64,000 nt of DNA from Mucilaginibacter sp. SJ (GTDB lineage Bacteria; Bacteroidota; Bacteroidia; Sphingobacteriales; Sphingobacteriaceae): NCBI RefSeq assembly GCF_028993635.1, contig NZ_CP118631.1:806001-870000 (forward strand), in the 5' to 3' direction. The position numbers were made by a program, and so were the translations under genes. Within the stretch, counting starts at the first letter, position 1, and every line of letters starts with the position of its first letter. This document shows positions 53,462-62,851 of this stretch, piece by piece. The notes beneath the pieces are model-generated. The model made no database searches and was not told the origin of the DNA. It saw only the letters and a list, made by a program, of their open reading frames with translations.

Positions 53462-55765
53462 TTAGTTATACAATGTATCTGGTGTTAACTCGGCTTTTGT
53501 TTTGCCCGGTGCGGTAATAAATACCTTTAACGCCACAGACCCGGTTCCCTGGTCAAAATATTTTACAGTTACTTTATGGTAGCCTTTTAATAACGACACG
53601 GCACCCATCTCTTCAGTCATGGTATGTTTTCCGTCATTGTCAACTACGGGCTGGTCATCAATCAATAATACCGAACCACCTGCCGATGATGTTGCAAAGC
53701 TATAAACGCCATCGGTATCAATATTAATAAATCCTGAATAAATAACACCGTATTTACCTTTATTTTTTCTCAGATCGGCCGTATTGAAGGTTTTGCTTAC
53801 ACCGCTATCGGCCGGCATAATACCAAGCTGGTTAGTGCTGGTGTAAAGTCCCGGATAAACCTGGTATTTAACACCGGTTGCCGTGCCTGTATAATTAACG
53901 GCAGCCATTGGCGCTTTATTATAAACCAATGTGCGGGTTACATTGCTTCGCTTGCCCGAGGGGGTTATTACAATGGTTTGCAACTCCCGGTATTGGTCAA
54001 GGGGTACATCCAAATTTAAAGGAATAGTATAAATCAGGTCTGTTTCGCGTGGCGTATAACCATCAATAGTATAATGAACTTTAGCTCCTTCAACTGAGGG
54101 TTTCAATACGGCGGTCAACTTATTGCCTATTATCACAGTATCTTTTGCGCCGATAGCTGTTGGTACATGGTAATCAAAACCATTTTTATCCAGCCATGCC
54201 AGATGGCCTGGTAAACGTGTATCGGCAAAATCAGTATAATTTTTGTTAGCCAACGGCGACCATGCTACTTCCGATAAAGCCAGGAGTCTCGGCAGTAGCA
54301 TAAACTCAACTTTAGCATCTGTCGCCACATACTCCGTCCATAAATTGGCCTGCACACCTTTGATATATTTTTGTTCCTCGGGCGATAATACAGCTGGGGT
54401 TGGGTTGTAGCTATAAATTTTCGTAAGTGGTTCGTTGCCGCCAATGCTTAATGGTTCCTGGCTTGGTTTGCCCTGACCGTGGTCGATATATAAACCGTTG
54501 CTTCCGGGTGTCATGATCACATCATGTTTTTGTTGCGCGGCAGCAATACCACCGTCTTCACCGCGCCAGCTCATTACTGTGGCGTTAGGAGCAAGGCCGC
54601 CCTCTAAAATCTCATCCCAGCCTATGATACTGCGGCCTTTGGAATTTACAAACTTTTCAATCCGTTGTATAAAATAGCTTTGCAACGCATGCTCGTCTTT
54701 TAGTTTTAACTTTTTGATCAATTGCTGGCAAAAAGCCGATTTTTTCCAGGCGTCCTTGGGTGCTTCGTCACCGCCAATATGAATATACTTGCTCGGAAAC
54801 AACTCCATCACCTCGGTTAAAACATCCTGTAAAAAAGCAAAGGTTTTTTCGTTAGGACAATAAATGTCCTGGAAAACACCCCAGGTTTCGGCAGGCTTAT
54901 AAGTTTTGCCGGGATCACAACTCAATTCCGGATAAGCAGCAAGCGCCGCTTGCGAGTGGCCAGGCATTTCAATTTCGGGTACTATATTAACAAACCTGTC
55001 CGCGGCATATTTTACTACCTCGCGGATCTGGTCTTGTGTATAAAAGCCGCCATAAGGGGTATTGTCAAACTGCTGCGGGGTACGGTCGCGGTAACCACCG
55101 ATCAGTGTTTGCGCGCGCATACTGCTGATTTGGGTGAGTTTTGGATATTTCTTTATCTCAATACGCCAGCCCTGATCTTCAGTAAGGTGCCAGTGAAAGG
55201 TATTGAGTTTATAGGCAGCTAACAGGTCAATGTATTTTTTAACCATCTCCACTCCAAAAAAATGGCGGCCAACATCAAGCATGGCCCCCCTGTAGCCAAA
55301 ACGCGGATAATCCTCAACCTGAACACATGGCAGCTTAATGGTAGCAACATGTTCGGCAGGCATTAACTGAAGCAGGGTTTGTACGCCATAAAATAACCCG
55401 GCACCCTTGCCTGCTACAATAACCTGTTGCGGTGTAATTGTTAAACGGTAACCTTCGGCAGGTAAACCATCGGTGCCGGCAGTTGTAAGGGTTATAATGT
55501 TTGTCGCTTTGCCGCTTTTAGCAACAACGGGGTTATTATAAGCCTGGTTATTGGCAAGGTAATCTTTAAAAAATACTACGGCTTTGTTAGAAGGAGTATC
55601 CGCCTGAATAGTAGTTTCCTGGCTCAAAATAAATTGGCCAGGAACTTTTTTTAACGAAACAGGAGCGGGGATAATACCCAGGTTTGGGTTGGTATCCTGC
55701 GCGTTCACAGTTGTGGTGCACACTGCAAGCATGGCAAGCAGTATTAAAGAAGCCTTTTTATACAT
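53462..55765 (-). CDS. GH20 beta-N-acetylhexosaminidase with PA14 domain
   Basis: This 767-residue secreted enzyme (signal peptide ending TTTVNA) has the GH20b N-terminal domain (about 25-152), the GH20 barrel with FHWHLTEDQGWRIEI and catalytic Asp333-Glu334 in HIGGDEAPKDAW, a chitobiase C-terminal-type sandwich (about 565-640), and a PA14 domain at about 650-767 (GVIYSGFINIDTDGVYSFATSS, LLIDDQPVVDND). It removes N-acetylglucosamine or N-acetylgalactosamine from glycans, for chitin or glycoprotein recycling. PA14 probably binds carbohydrate. Confidence 0.95.
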   Translation of the reverse strand: MYKKASLILLAMLAVCTTTVNAQDTNPNLGIIPAPVSLKKVPGQFILSQETTIQADTPSNKAVVFFKDYLANNQAYNNPVVAKSGKATNIITLTTAGTDGLPAEGYRLTITPQQVIVAGKGAGLFYGVQTLLQLMPAEHVATIKLPCVQVEDYPRFGYRGAMLDVGRHFFGVEMVKKYIDLLAAYKLNTFHWHLTEDQGWRIEIKKYPKLTQISSMRAQTLIGGYRDRTPQQFDNTPYGGFYTQDQIREVVKYAADRFVNIVPEIEMPGHSQAALAAYPELSCDPGKTYKPAETWGVFQDIYCPNEKTFAFLQDVLTEVMELFPSKYIHIGGDEAPKDAWKKSAFCQQLIKKLKLKDEHALQSYFIQRIEKFVNSKGRSIIGWDEILEGGLAPNATVMSWRGEDGGIAAAQQKHDVIMTPGSNGLYIDHGQGKPSQEPLSIGGNEPLTKIYSYNPTPAVLSPEEQKYIKGVQANLWTEYVATDAKVEFMLLPRLLALSEVAWSPLANKNYTDFADTRLPGHLAWLDKNGFDYHVPTAIGAKDTVIIGNKLTAVLKPSVEGAKVHYTIDGYTPRETDLIYTIPLNLDVPLDQYRELQTIVITPSGKRSNVTRTLVYNKAPMAAVNYTGTATGVKYQVYPGLYTSTNQLGIMPADSGVSKTFNTADLRKNKGKYGVIYSGFINIDTDGVYSFATSSAGGSVLLIDDQPVVDNDGKHTMTEEMGAVSLLKGYHKVTVKYFDQGTGSVALKVFITAPGKTKAELTPDTLYN

Positions 55766-55856
55766 AATTTATCAAACAGGTTAGTGTGAGCCGTAAGATA
55801 GAACTTTTTAAAAAAATATAAAAAGTTTTGGAATGTAAAATATTAGTTCACTTGTA

Positions 55857-56056
55857 GGACGGTTGATTAAGTGCTTGATGAACTTACTATCGGAATCCAC
55901 TAAGATTCCAATAATCCGTCAATCTAACCTTAGGAAAGTCCCACGACAACATCCATGCATTACTTTGAAGCGCATTAGTTGCCGTGAGGACACGGCAACG
56001 GGGTAAAATGATTAAAAGCAAAAAAGCGATAGGTCGTTATATACCTATCGCTTTTT
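55857..56056 (+). ncRNA. Candidate structured non-coding RNA with terminator
   Basis: On the + strand several stems fit one RNA: GACGG/CCGTC (55858-55862/55916-55920) enclosing GGAATC-CACTAA-GATTCC (55892-55909); then, after TTAGGAAAGTCCCACG, a 9-bp perfect hairpin GTTGCCGTG-AGGA-CACGGCAAC (55978-55999); and an intrinsic terminator (56021-56056). The AGGAAAGTCC string recalls RNase P RNA, but the length and the rest do not fit. The strand is uncertain because the terminator also works for trxB. I do not recognise a known RNA family. Confidence 0.3.
56021..56056. terminator. Strong bidirectional terminator next to trxB
   Basis: AAAAAGCGATAGGT (56021-56034) pairs over 14 bp with ACCTATCGCTTTTT (56043-56056) around an 8-nt loop. 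It ends trxB on the minus strand, or a + strand RNA. Confidence 0.9.
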
Positions 56057-56108
56057 ATGAGCGTAAGAAACCAACTAATCTCTGATCTCCAATCTCTAAT
56101 CACTTAAC

Positions 56109-57065
56109 TTAAGCCGTCACTACGTGTTCTTTGGCAGCCAGGTAACGCTCGGCGTCGATGGCGGCCATGCAGCCAGTGCCTGCTGCTGTTACAGCCTGGC
56201 GGTAAATGTGATCCTGTGCATCGCCGGCACAGAATACGCCTTCAACGTTGGTTTCGGTTGAACCGGGACGAGTGATGATATAGCCGGTTTCATCCATATG
56301 TAACCATCCTTTAAAAATATCAGTGTTTGGGTGGTGGCCGATTGCCACGAAGAACCCGGTAACGTCAAGATCGGTTTCGGCATTGGTTTGGTTGTTGATT
56401 ACCTTAACGCCGGTAACACTTTGGCCATCGCCTAAAATTTCTTTAGTTTCGGTGTTATATAAAATTTCAATGTTCGGCGTATTCAATACGCGGTGAACCA
56501 TTGCTTTTGAAGCGCGGAACTCATCCCTGCGAACGATCATGTATACCTTACGGGCCAGTTTAGCTAAATAAGTAGCTTCTTCGGCAGCAGTATCACCGGC
56601 ACCAACAATAGCCACATCCTGGCCTTTAAAAAAGAAGCCATCGCAAACAGCACAGGCCGAAACACCAAAGCCGCTGTATTTTTGTTCAGACTCCAGACCA
56701 AGCCATTTAGCCGAAGCACCGGTTGAGATAATAACAGTATCAGCAGTAATGGTTTTTACATCATCAACTACTACTTTATGTGGTAAACTTGAAAAATCAA
56801 CAGAACTAACATATCCGAAGCGAATTTCAGTACCCAGGCGCTCGGCCTGCTTGCGGAAATCTTCCATCAGTTCGGGGCCCATAATGCCTTGCGGATAGCC
56901 CGGAAAGTTTTCAACTTCGGTAGTTTGTGTAAGCTGACCGCCGGCTAATAAGCCGGTATACATAACTGGTTTAAGATCAGCACGGGAAGCATATATAGCC
57001 GCAGTATAACCTGCAGGGCCAGATCCAATGATCAGGCATTTTACGTGTTCAGTTTCTTGAGACAT
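56109..57065 (-). CDS. trxB: Thioredoxin-disulfide reductase
   Basis: The 318-residue FAD/NADPH enzyme reduces thioredoxin. The FAD site LIIGSGPAGYTAAIYASRADL, the redox pair in SACAVCDGFFF (Cys138, Cys141), the NADPH site VAIVGAGDTAAEEATYLA, and the second FAD segment VFCAGDAQDHIYRQAVTAAG are all present. The frame extends upstream to 57161, but MSQETEHVKCLIIG is the family start and 57065 is used. A short gap of 73 bp separates it from the M19 dipeptidase gene on the same strand. Confidence 0.96.
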   Translation of the reverse strand: MSQETEHVKCLIIGSGPAGYTAAIYASRADLKPVMYTGLLAGGQLTQTTEVENFPGYPQGIMGPELMEDFRKQAERLGTEIRFGYVSSVDFSSLPHKVVVDDVKTITADTVIISTGASAKWLGLESEQKYSGFGVSACAVCDGFFFKGQDVAIVGAGDTAAEEATYLAKLARKVYMIVRRDEFRASKAMVHRVLNTPNIEILYNTETKEILGDGQSVTGVKVINNQTNAETDLDVTGFFVAIGHHPNTDIFKGWLHMDETGYIITRPGSTETNVEGVFCAGDAQDHIYRQAVTAAGTGCMAAIDAERYLAAKEHVVTA

Positions 57066-57138
57066 TTTATTATAAATGAGTTGCGAATTTACGATTTTAG
57101 GCGCATAAGGCAAAGCGCATTTCGTCAACAAAGTGACA

Positions 57139-58314
57139 TCATTTGCCCGTATTGGCAGCAAGTACCCGCATCACATTTCCCCCCAATACTTTATCAATAT
57201 CTCTTTGTTTATATCCCAGTTTTAGCAGTTCCTCAGTTATTTTAGGGTAATCCGCAACACTATCCAAACCCAGCGGATAAGATTCAGCACCATCAAAATC
57301 AGAGCCTATACCTACATAGTCAACACCTATCAGTTTTACTATATAGTCGATATGTTTGGTCAGCAGTTCGAGCGGCGGCCTGAGCTTATCCGATTCAGTT
57401 TTGTACATCGCATTTATCCTGATATTCGCTAAATCTACATCATGATAAACCCTGATAAGTGAATCAAGTTCAACTTTATGCTGGATCTGGAACTTAAGCA
57501 CTTTGGACGCATAAGCACTGTCAACAAAAGCACTGTAAAAATTTAGGCATACAACACCGCCATTTTTGGCCAGCGCTTTCAGTTGCTCATCCTTTAAATT
57601 ACGGCGGTTAGGATCAATATTGTAAGCACAGCTATGCGAAGCGATAACCGGTTTTGTGGTGGTAGCAAGCACATCATAAAAAGTACGTTCACCCACGTGC
57701 GATACATCAACCATAACGCCAAGATCGTTCAGATGCTTTACTATTTGTTTACCGTAGTCCGTAAGTCCTAAATGTTTCAAACTATCCTTTTTAGTAACCT
57801 CGTCACGTGCCGAAGTTGCCCATGAAGTGCTGTTATTCCAGGTGAGGGTAAGATAGCGCATCCCTCGTTTAGCCAGACTGTCAATGTAATCCATCCTGTC
57901 TTCGATCATATGCCCGCCTTCAACACCAATCAACGCTGCCAGCTTTTTACCGGCCACAGCTTTTTTAAGTTCTTTGGTATTGCGCACTAAAGCTATTTTA
58001 TCAGGATTACGCTTGATGAGCGCGTACAACGAATCAATTTCCCGGTTAGCAAAGGCGAAGGCAGTTCCCTTACCATAACTTTCGCCGCACCAGATAGAAA
58101 AGATCTGCGCATCAAGTCCGCCTTCTTTAGCACGAACAAGGTCGAAATTACCTTCGCTTTGATGTTTGCCTAAATCAACTTTGGTTATCAGCTCGTTTGA
58201 AATAACATCGTTATGCGTATCTATTAAAATAGCTTTTTGATGGATTGGCTGGGCGTTTTGTGCAGATAATCTTAACGTCAGTATTAAAGGGAAGAATAGC
58301 AACGATTTTTTCAT
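57139..58314 (-). CDS. Membrane dipeptidase (peptidase family M19)
   Basis: This 391-residue secreted or lipid-free periplasmic dipeptidase has a signal peptide (ending LRLSAQNA) and the metal-binding and active-site set of family M19: LIDTHNDVIS with the HxD pair, IGVEGGHMI (bridging Glu), VDVSHVGERT, VIASHSCAYN and VGIGSDFDGAES. It cleaves dipeptides, including D-amino-acid ones. The aldo/keto reductase gene lies upstream, 26 bp away, and trxB downstream, so a three-gene transcription unit is possible. Confidence 0.93.
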   Translation of the reverse strand: MKKSLLFFPLILTLRLSAQNAQPIHQKAILIDTHNDVISNELITKVDLGKHQSEGNFDLVRAKEGGLDAQIFSIWCGESYGKGTAFAFANREIDSLYALIKRNPDKIALVRNTKELKKAVAGKKLAALIGVEGGHMIEDRMDYIDSLAKRGMRYLTLTWNNSTSWATSARDEVTKKDSLKHLGLTDYGKQIVKHLNDLGVMVDVSHVGERTFYDVLATTTKPVIASHSCAYNIDPNRRNLKDEQLKALAKNGGVVCLNFYSAFVDSAYASKVLKFQIQHKVELDSLIRVYHDVDLANIRINAMYKTESDKLRPPLELLTKHIDYIVKLIGVDYVGIGSDFDGAESYPLGLDSVADYPKITEELLKLGYKQRDIDKVLGGNVMRVLAANTGK

Positions 58315-58340
58315 AATGGAAGATAGGGAAGTCCTTGATT

Positions 58341-59336
58341 TTAATCTACAATCACTAAATCACTTAACTGGTTATTGATAAACTCCATTTCCTCGCCATT
58401 AATATGGATGTTGATAGCCTTTGCATTTTGAATAGACTGCTCTGCATTACGGGCGCCAACCAATGCAACGGTTATACCCGGATGATTGATCGTCCATCTG
58501 ATAACTAATTGCCCCAGAGTTGCACCTTTTTCATCGGCCAATGGTTTTATTTTGGCAAGGAAGGCGTCGGTACGCTCAATATTTTGATCCTTAAAGTACT
58601 TAACACCCGCACGGTGATCGCCTTCACCAAAATTTTGGCCGGGTTTCATTTTACCGGTTAATAAACCACGCTCAAGGGGACTATAAGCTAATATTGCTTT
58701 CCTGTTTTCGATGCAATAAGGAATTAGCTCATCTTCAATAGCGCGGTTTACCATGCTAAACGGGACCTGGTTTGCAGCGAGTTTAATAGTTTTGGCAGCT
58801 ATTTGCATTTGACTTACATCATAATTACAAACGCCTGCCTCGCGGATTTTCCCCTGTTCCTGTAAGCGCAGGATGGCCTCCATAGTTTCGTCAATGGGCG
58901 TTGTTTTGTCCGACCAATGGATCTGGTATAAATCGATATAATCGGTACCAAGACGCTTGAGACTGCTTTCGCACTCGGCAATAATGCTGTCTTTACCGGC
59001 ATGTCGATAAACATCAATATCATTCCCGTTGTTATCCTTGCTTTTAAAATAGAATTCGCCTTTAGCCAAGTCCCAGCGCAAACCATATTTGGTCAGGATC
59101 TGCACTTTATCACGCGGCAGGTCCTTAATTGCCCGGCCAACCAGTTCTTCGCTCTTGCCCTGGCCATAAACCGGAGCGGTATCAATTGATGTTATCCCAA
59201 GATCATAAGCCGCGCGCATGGCATCAATAGCTTCCTGGTCGTCATTGCCGCCCCACATCCAGCCGCCCGCAGCCCATGCCCCAAAGGTTATTGCCGATAC
59301 GCTTAGTTTACTTTCGCCTAATCTTCTGTATTCCAT
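58341..59336 (-). CDS. Aldo/keto reductase
   Basis: This 331-residue TIM-barrel NADPH oxidoreductase has the AKR tetrad region: SIDTAPVYGQGKSEELVG (Asp and Tyr), ILTKYGLRWD (Lys), LYQIHWSDKTTPIDET (His), and the C-terminal cofactor-binding ALVGARNAEQSIQNA. Substrates are probably aldehydes or sugars; it is close to the YhdN/AKR13-type group, which I infer only from overall pattern. TACTTTTA stands 3 nt from the start codon on its strand, a near match to the -7 box. Confidence 0.92.
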   Translation of the reverse strand: MEYRRLGESKLSVSAITFGAWAAGGWMWGGNDDQEAIDAMRAAYDLGITSIDTAPVYGQGKSEELVGRAIKDLPRDKVQILTKYGLRWDLAKGEFYFKSKDNNGNDIDVYRHAGKDSIIAECESSLKRLGTDYIDLYQIHWSDKTTPIDETMEAILRLQEQGKIREAGVCNYDVSQMQIAAKTIKLAANQVPFSMVNRAIEDELIPYCIENRKAILAYSPLERGLLTGKMKPGQNFGEGDHRAGVKYFKDQNIERTDAFLAKIKPLADEKGATLGQLVIRWTINHPGITVALVGARNAEQSIQNAKAINIHINGEEMEFINNQLSDLVIVD

Positions 59337-59435
59337 TTTTTAAAAGTAGATTGATGTATGCACCAAATATATTTATTTAAACATGATTTGAAAGGGGAGA
59401 CATCCATAGATGTAAGAATAAACCTGGCTAAAACC

Positions 59436-59460
59436 TGCACATCTGAAATTTGCACATCTG
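59436..59460. repeat. Direct repeat TGCACATCTG
   Basis: TGCACATCTG occurs twice, at 59436-59445 and 59451-59460, 5 bp apart, between the divergent aldo/keto reductase and BatA-type genes. It may be a tandem binding site or a small repeat element; no known regulator matches. Confidence 0.4.
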
Positions 59461-59512
59461 CATATTTAAAAAATCACCACATTTGTAAATAGCACAACCA
59501 CCTATATAAAAT

Positions 59513-61561
59513 ATGTATTTTTTATATCCTGCTTTTTTATTCGCGTTGCTAAGCCTGGCTATCCCGATTGTGATCCATCTGTTCAATTTTCGCAGATACA
59601 AGAAGGTTTATTTTAGCAATGTCCAGTTTTTAAAAGAAGTGCAGGAGCAGCAGGCATCGCGTCGTAATTTAAAAGAACGATTGATATTGGCTTCGCGCCT
59701 GCTTACTTTGTTATTTCTGATAGTGGCATTTGCCCGCCCGTTTATTCCAGGCGCTCAAAATGCTAATGCGGGTAAACGGCAGGTGGTCAGTGTTTTTGTG
59801 GATAATTCCTACTCCATGGAAACCCTTAACCGCGAGGGCTCATTACTTGATGAAGCTAAACGCCGCGCTAAGGAAATTGCTTCGGCTTATAATATAAACG
59901 ACCGTTTTCAACTACTCACACAGGATTTTGAGGGTAAACATCAACGATTGCTTAGTCGCGATGAGTTTAATGACGCTATAGACGCAGTTAAGATAAGTCC
60001 GCAAAGCAGGAACCTGCAGCAGGTGATCAACAGGCAGGAAAACTTGCTGGGAAATCAAGCAGGGACCATTAAGTCGGTATTCATTATTTCAGATTTTCAA
60101 AAAAATAAAAATGATAAACCGATTAAGGCTGATAGCAATATTTCCATTAACCTTGTTCAGCTCAAGGCCGGAAACCTGCCCAATGTGGCGGTTGATTCGG
60201 TTTGGCTGCTTAGCGCTGTGCACCGCCCGGGCGAAAGTGAAAAACTGGTTGTACGCCTGCACAATTATGCAGCAGAAAAGGCTGAGAAAATTCCGCTCAA
60301 AGTCCTGATCAATGGCGAACAAAAGGCGCTTGCCAGTGTCAGCATCAATGCCCGTGAAATCCAAAGCGATACCTTATCATTTTCGGGTTTAAAAGCCGGA
60401 TGGCAGCGAGGCGAGGTTCAGCTACAGGATAACCCGGTTACATTTGATAACCAGTTTTACTTCAGCTTTAATGTAAAACAGCAAATGCCCGTTTTACTAA
60501 TTGACGGAGGTACGCCTAATCTTTACTTAAAAGCTGTTTTTGCGTCTGATGCTTTTTTTGGCGCAACCCGGGTAGCCGATGGCAATGTTGATTACGCAGC
60601 ACTTAATACCTATCCCATAATTATTATCAGTGATGTTAAAACTATAGCTACCGGCCTGGCACAACAGCTGAAAACTTATGTGGCAAAAGGAGGGACACTG
60701 GTTGTATTCCCGTCGGCCGAGGCTGATTTAACAAATTATAAAACCTTTTTATCGTCCTTAAACACAGGTTATCCCGAAAAACTGATAACCCAGGACGTAA
60801 AAGTAGCTTCGATCAACAGGCAGAGTCAGGTATTTAAGAATGTATTTGAAAACTTTCCGCAAAACCCCGATCTGCCCTTGGTGAAAAAACATTACCAACT
60901 AAGCAAGAGCGGTGCTAAACAGGAAAGTCTCATGAGCCTTGCTACCGGCGAACCTTTTTGGGAAGGTTATAACAGCGGAAAGGGAAATGTATATATATGT
61001 GCTGTACCACTCAATGAAGAATTTAGCAATTTGTCCAGGCATGCACTGTTTGTGCCGGTACTTTTTAGAATGGCCTTGTTAAGCGGACATGACCAACTGT
61101 TGTTTTATACCCTTGGTGCTGACGAAAGCTTTGAAATGCAACCGGTGCAAACTACCGAAAAGCAGCTGCTTAAACTTAGCAAAGGCGATCAAAATATCAT
61201 CCCCGATGTAAAACAGCAGGAGGGGACTACGTTGTTATATGTTTCCGATCAGTTACGTGAACCCGGAATTTATTCGTTGAAGAAACAGGACAGCACATTA
61301 GCTGCGCTTGCTTTTAATGATAACCGGGCCGAATCAGACATGAGTTATTTTACAGCAACCGATCTTGAAAAATTATTGCCAAATGCAAAACCCTTATTAA
61401 CAGCAGGAAACAGTTCATTAAAAAGCGTTGTTGCCGAATCAAATTTTGGCACACAATTATGGAAACTTTGTATAATTTTGGCGTTGATCTTCCTGCTTGC
61501 AGAAATATTGTTAATCAGATTTTATAAACCTGATCAACAGGCCGTTATTCAGGCGGGATAG
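59513..61561 (+). CDS. BatA-domain (double-span, von Willebrand A-like) membrane protein
   Basis: The 682-residue product begins with the Bacteroidota BatA N-terminal double membrane domain (LYPAFLFALLSLAIPIVIHLF and LILASRLLTLLFLIVAFARPF). A von Willebrand A-like domain follows (about 88-240) with a MIDAS-like VDNSYSMETL, the DxSxS metal motif in the variant form DNSYS. A large extracytoplasmic region follows, including a GATase/cell-wall-type core (DGGTPNLYLKAVFASD), and a final membrane span (LCIILALIFLLAEILLI). Bat proteins link to MoxR-type chaperones and stress tolerance; no MoxR gene is in view. The role is uncertain. Confidence 0.88.
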   Translation: MYFLYPAFLFALLSLAIPIVIHLFNFRRYKKVYFSNVQFLKEVQEQQASRRNLKERLILASRLLTLLFLIVAFARPFIPGAQNANAGKRQVVSVFVDNSYSMETLNREGSLLDEAKRRAKEIASAYNINDRFQLLTQDFEGKHQRLLSRDEFNDAIDAVKISPQSRNLQQVINRQENLLGNQAGTIKSVFIISDFQKNKNDKPIKADSNISINLVQLKAGNLPNVAVDSVWLLSAVHRPGESEKLVVRLHNYAAEKAEKIPLKVLINGEQKALASVSINAREIQSDTLSFSGLKAGWQRGEVQLQDNPVTFDNQFYFSFNVKQQMPVLLIDGGTPNLYLKAVFASDAFFGATRVADGNVDYAALNTYPIIIISDVKTIATGLAQQLKTYVAKGGTLVVFPSAEADLTNYKTFLSSLNTGYPEKLITQDVKVASINRQSQVFKNVFENFPQNPDLPLVKKHYQLSKSGAKQESLMSLATGEPFWEGYNSGKGNVYICAVPLNEEFSNLSRHALFVPVLFRMALLSGHDQLLFYTLGADESFEMQPVQTTEKQLLKLSKGDQNIIPDVKQQEGTTLLYVSDQLREPGIYSLKKQDSTLAALAFNDNRAESDMSYFTATDLEKLLPNAKPLLTAGNSSLKSVVAESNFGTQLWKLCIILALIFLLAEILLIRFYKPDQQAVIQAG

Positions 61562-61593
61562 ATCGACACAAATCCACACATAAAGCAGTGCTA

Positions 61594-62844
61594 ATGAATT
61601 TGCTTATCAAATCAGCCACTATTCTTGATCCCGGATCATCCTTTCATCAACAAGTTGCCGATATTTTAATTGAAAATGGCGTTATTACCCGCATAGCCGA
61701 CGATATTGATGCCGATGCCGAACTGTTTGATGCAGAAGGTAAATATGTTTCGCCCGGCTTTTTCGATCTTAACTGCAACATAGGCGAATTGGGTATGGAA
61801 ACTAAAGAAGACCTTCGGTCTGGTACCATCGCTGCCGCCGCCGGTGGTTTTACCGGCATAGCGCTGATGCCTAACAGCCAGCCGCCTGTACACTCCAAAT
61901 CAGAGGTGGAGTACTTGCTTAACCGGTCGAAAAGTAACTTGGTTGATGTTTATCCTTTAGGTACCATATCGCAAAAACGCGAAGGAAAAGACCTTGCCGA
62001 AATGTACGATATGTATCAAAGCGGCGCTAAAGCTTTTACAGACGGCAACCGGCCCGTACAGGATGCCGGTTTAATGGAAAGGGCCTTACTGTATGCACAG
62101 GGCTTTGATGCTTTGGTTTTCTCTTACCCGGAAGATACAGCAATAGCTGGTAAAGCAAAAGTTAATGAGGGCGAGATCAGTACGCTACTGGGTATGAAGG
62201 GAATTCCATCTCTCGCCGAAGAACTGATGGTTGCGCGCGATCTTTATCTTGCGGAGTACACTGTATCACGCATCCATTTTACAACCATATCAACGGCCCG
62301 TTCGGTCGAGCTGATCCGTGAAGCTAAACGCAAAGGTATTGAAGTTACCTGCGATGTTGCCGCACACCATTTGGTGCTAACCGATGAAGCCCTTTTAGGC
62401 TTCGACAGCTTATATAAAGTTAAACCACCACTGCGCACAGCCGACGATGTTGCCGCGTTGGTAAAAGGTTTAAAAGATGGCACGATCGATGCCATAGTAT
62501 CACAGCATACCCCGCACGAAATTGAATTTAAAGATGTGGAGTTTGAGGTTGCCGAATATGGCATGGTGGGCTTGCAAACGGCCTTTGCGCTGGCTTTAAA
62601 GGCGGGCTTACCGGTTGAACTGATAATTGAAAAACTGGCCATCAATCCACGTGAAATATTAGGCGTGGAATTGCCGGTTATTGCTGAGGGAGAAAATGCT
62701 AACCTCGTAATTTTCGATACAGATACTGAATGGGAATATACCGCAGCTAATAATAAATCTAAATCTGCAAACTCGCCTTATATCGGGCAGCGTTTAAAAG
62801 GTAAAGTACTGTTAACTTACAACAATCAACAAATCTTTAAATAA
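61594..62844 (+). CDS. Dihydroorotase-like protein lacking the catalytic metal ligands
   Basis: The 416-residue product is plainly a homologue of type I dihydroorotase (SPGFFDLNCNIGELGMETKE aligns with the family's PGxxDxHxHxxEPG..xKED; AAAAGGFTGIALMPNSQPP; AHHLVLTDEALLGFD; INPREILGV). However, the HxH pair reads Asn60-Cys-Asn62, the usual HAED reads SYPED, the HxxH of the ST motif has Thr231 in place of the second His, and the catalytic Asp of DHAPH is Gln304. It should not bind zinc or hydrolyse dihydroorotate. Inactive DHOases (PyrC') assemble with aspartate transcarbamoylase in other bacteria. The GTG at 61588 is not used because ATG 61594 fits. It is 32 bp after the BatA-type gene. Confidence 0.88.
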   Translation: MNLLIKSATILDPGSSFHQQVADILIENGVITRIADDIDADAELFDAEGKYVSPGFFDLNCNIGELGMETKEDLRSGTIAAAAGGFTGIALMPNSQPPVHSKSEVEYLLNRSKSNLVDVYPLGTISQKREGKDLAEMYDMYQSGAKAFTDGNRPVQDAGLMERALLYAQGFDALVFSYPEDTAIAGKAKVNEGEISTLLGMKGIPSLAEELMVARDLYLAEYTVSRIHFTTISTARSVELIREAKRKGIEVTCDVAAHHLVLTDEALLGFDSLYKVKPPLRTADDVAALVKGLKDGTIDAIVSQHTPHEIEFKDVEFEVAEYGMVGLQTAFALALKAGLPVELIIEKLAINPREILGVELPVIAEGENANLVIFDTDTEWEYTAANNKSKSANSPYIGQRLKGKVLLTYNNQQIFK

Positions 62845-62851
62845 CATACCT

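Larger units (their letters stand above)
55766..56108. other. Region between the GH20 gene and trxB; holds a possible structured RNA
   Basis: Of this 343-bp stretch, positions 55766-55845 are very AT-rich and would carry the promoter of the GH20 gene, though no TAnnTTTG box is clear. The rest (55857-56056) has an unusual number of perfect short hairpins and is described separately. At 56075-56104 there is a further copy of the GTGATTAGAG-type repeat, in the reverse orientation. No open frame of note. Confidence 0.4.

Noticed and set aside
55857..56056. RNase P RNA gene
   Set aside because: Only the AGGAAAGTCC-like string matches; the length is about half, and P4 partner and other conserved blocks are absent.
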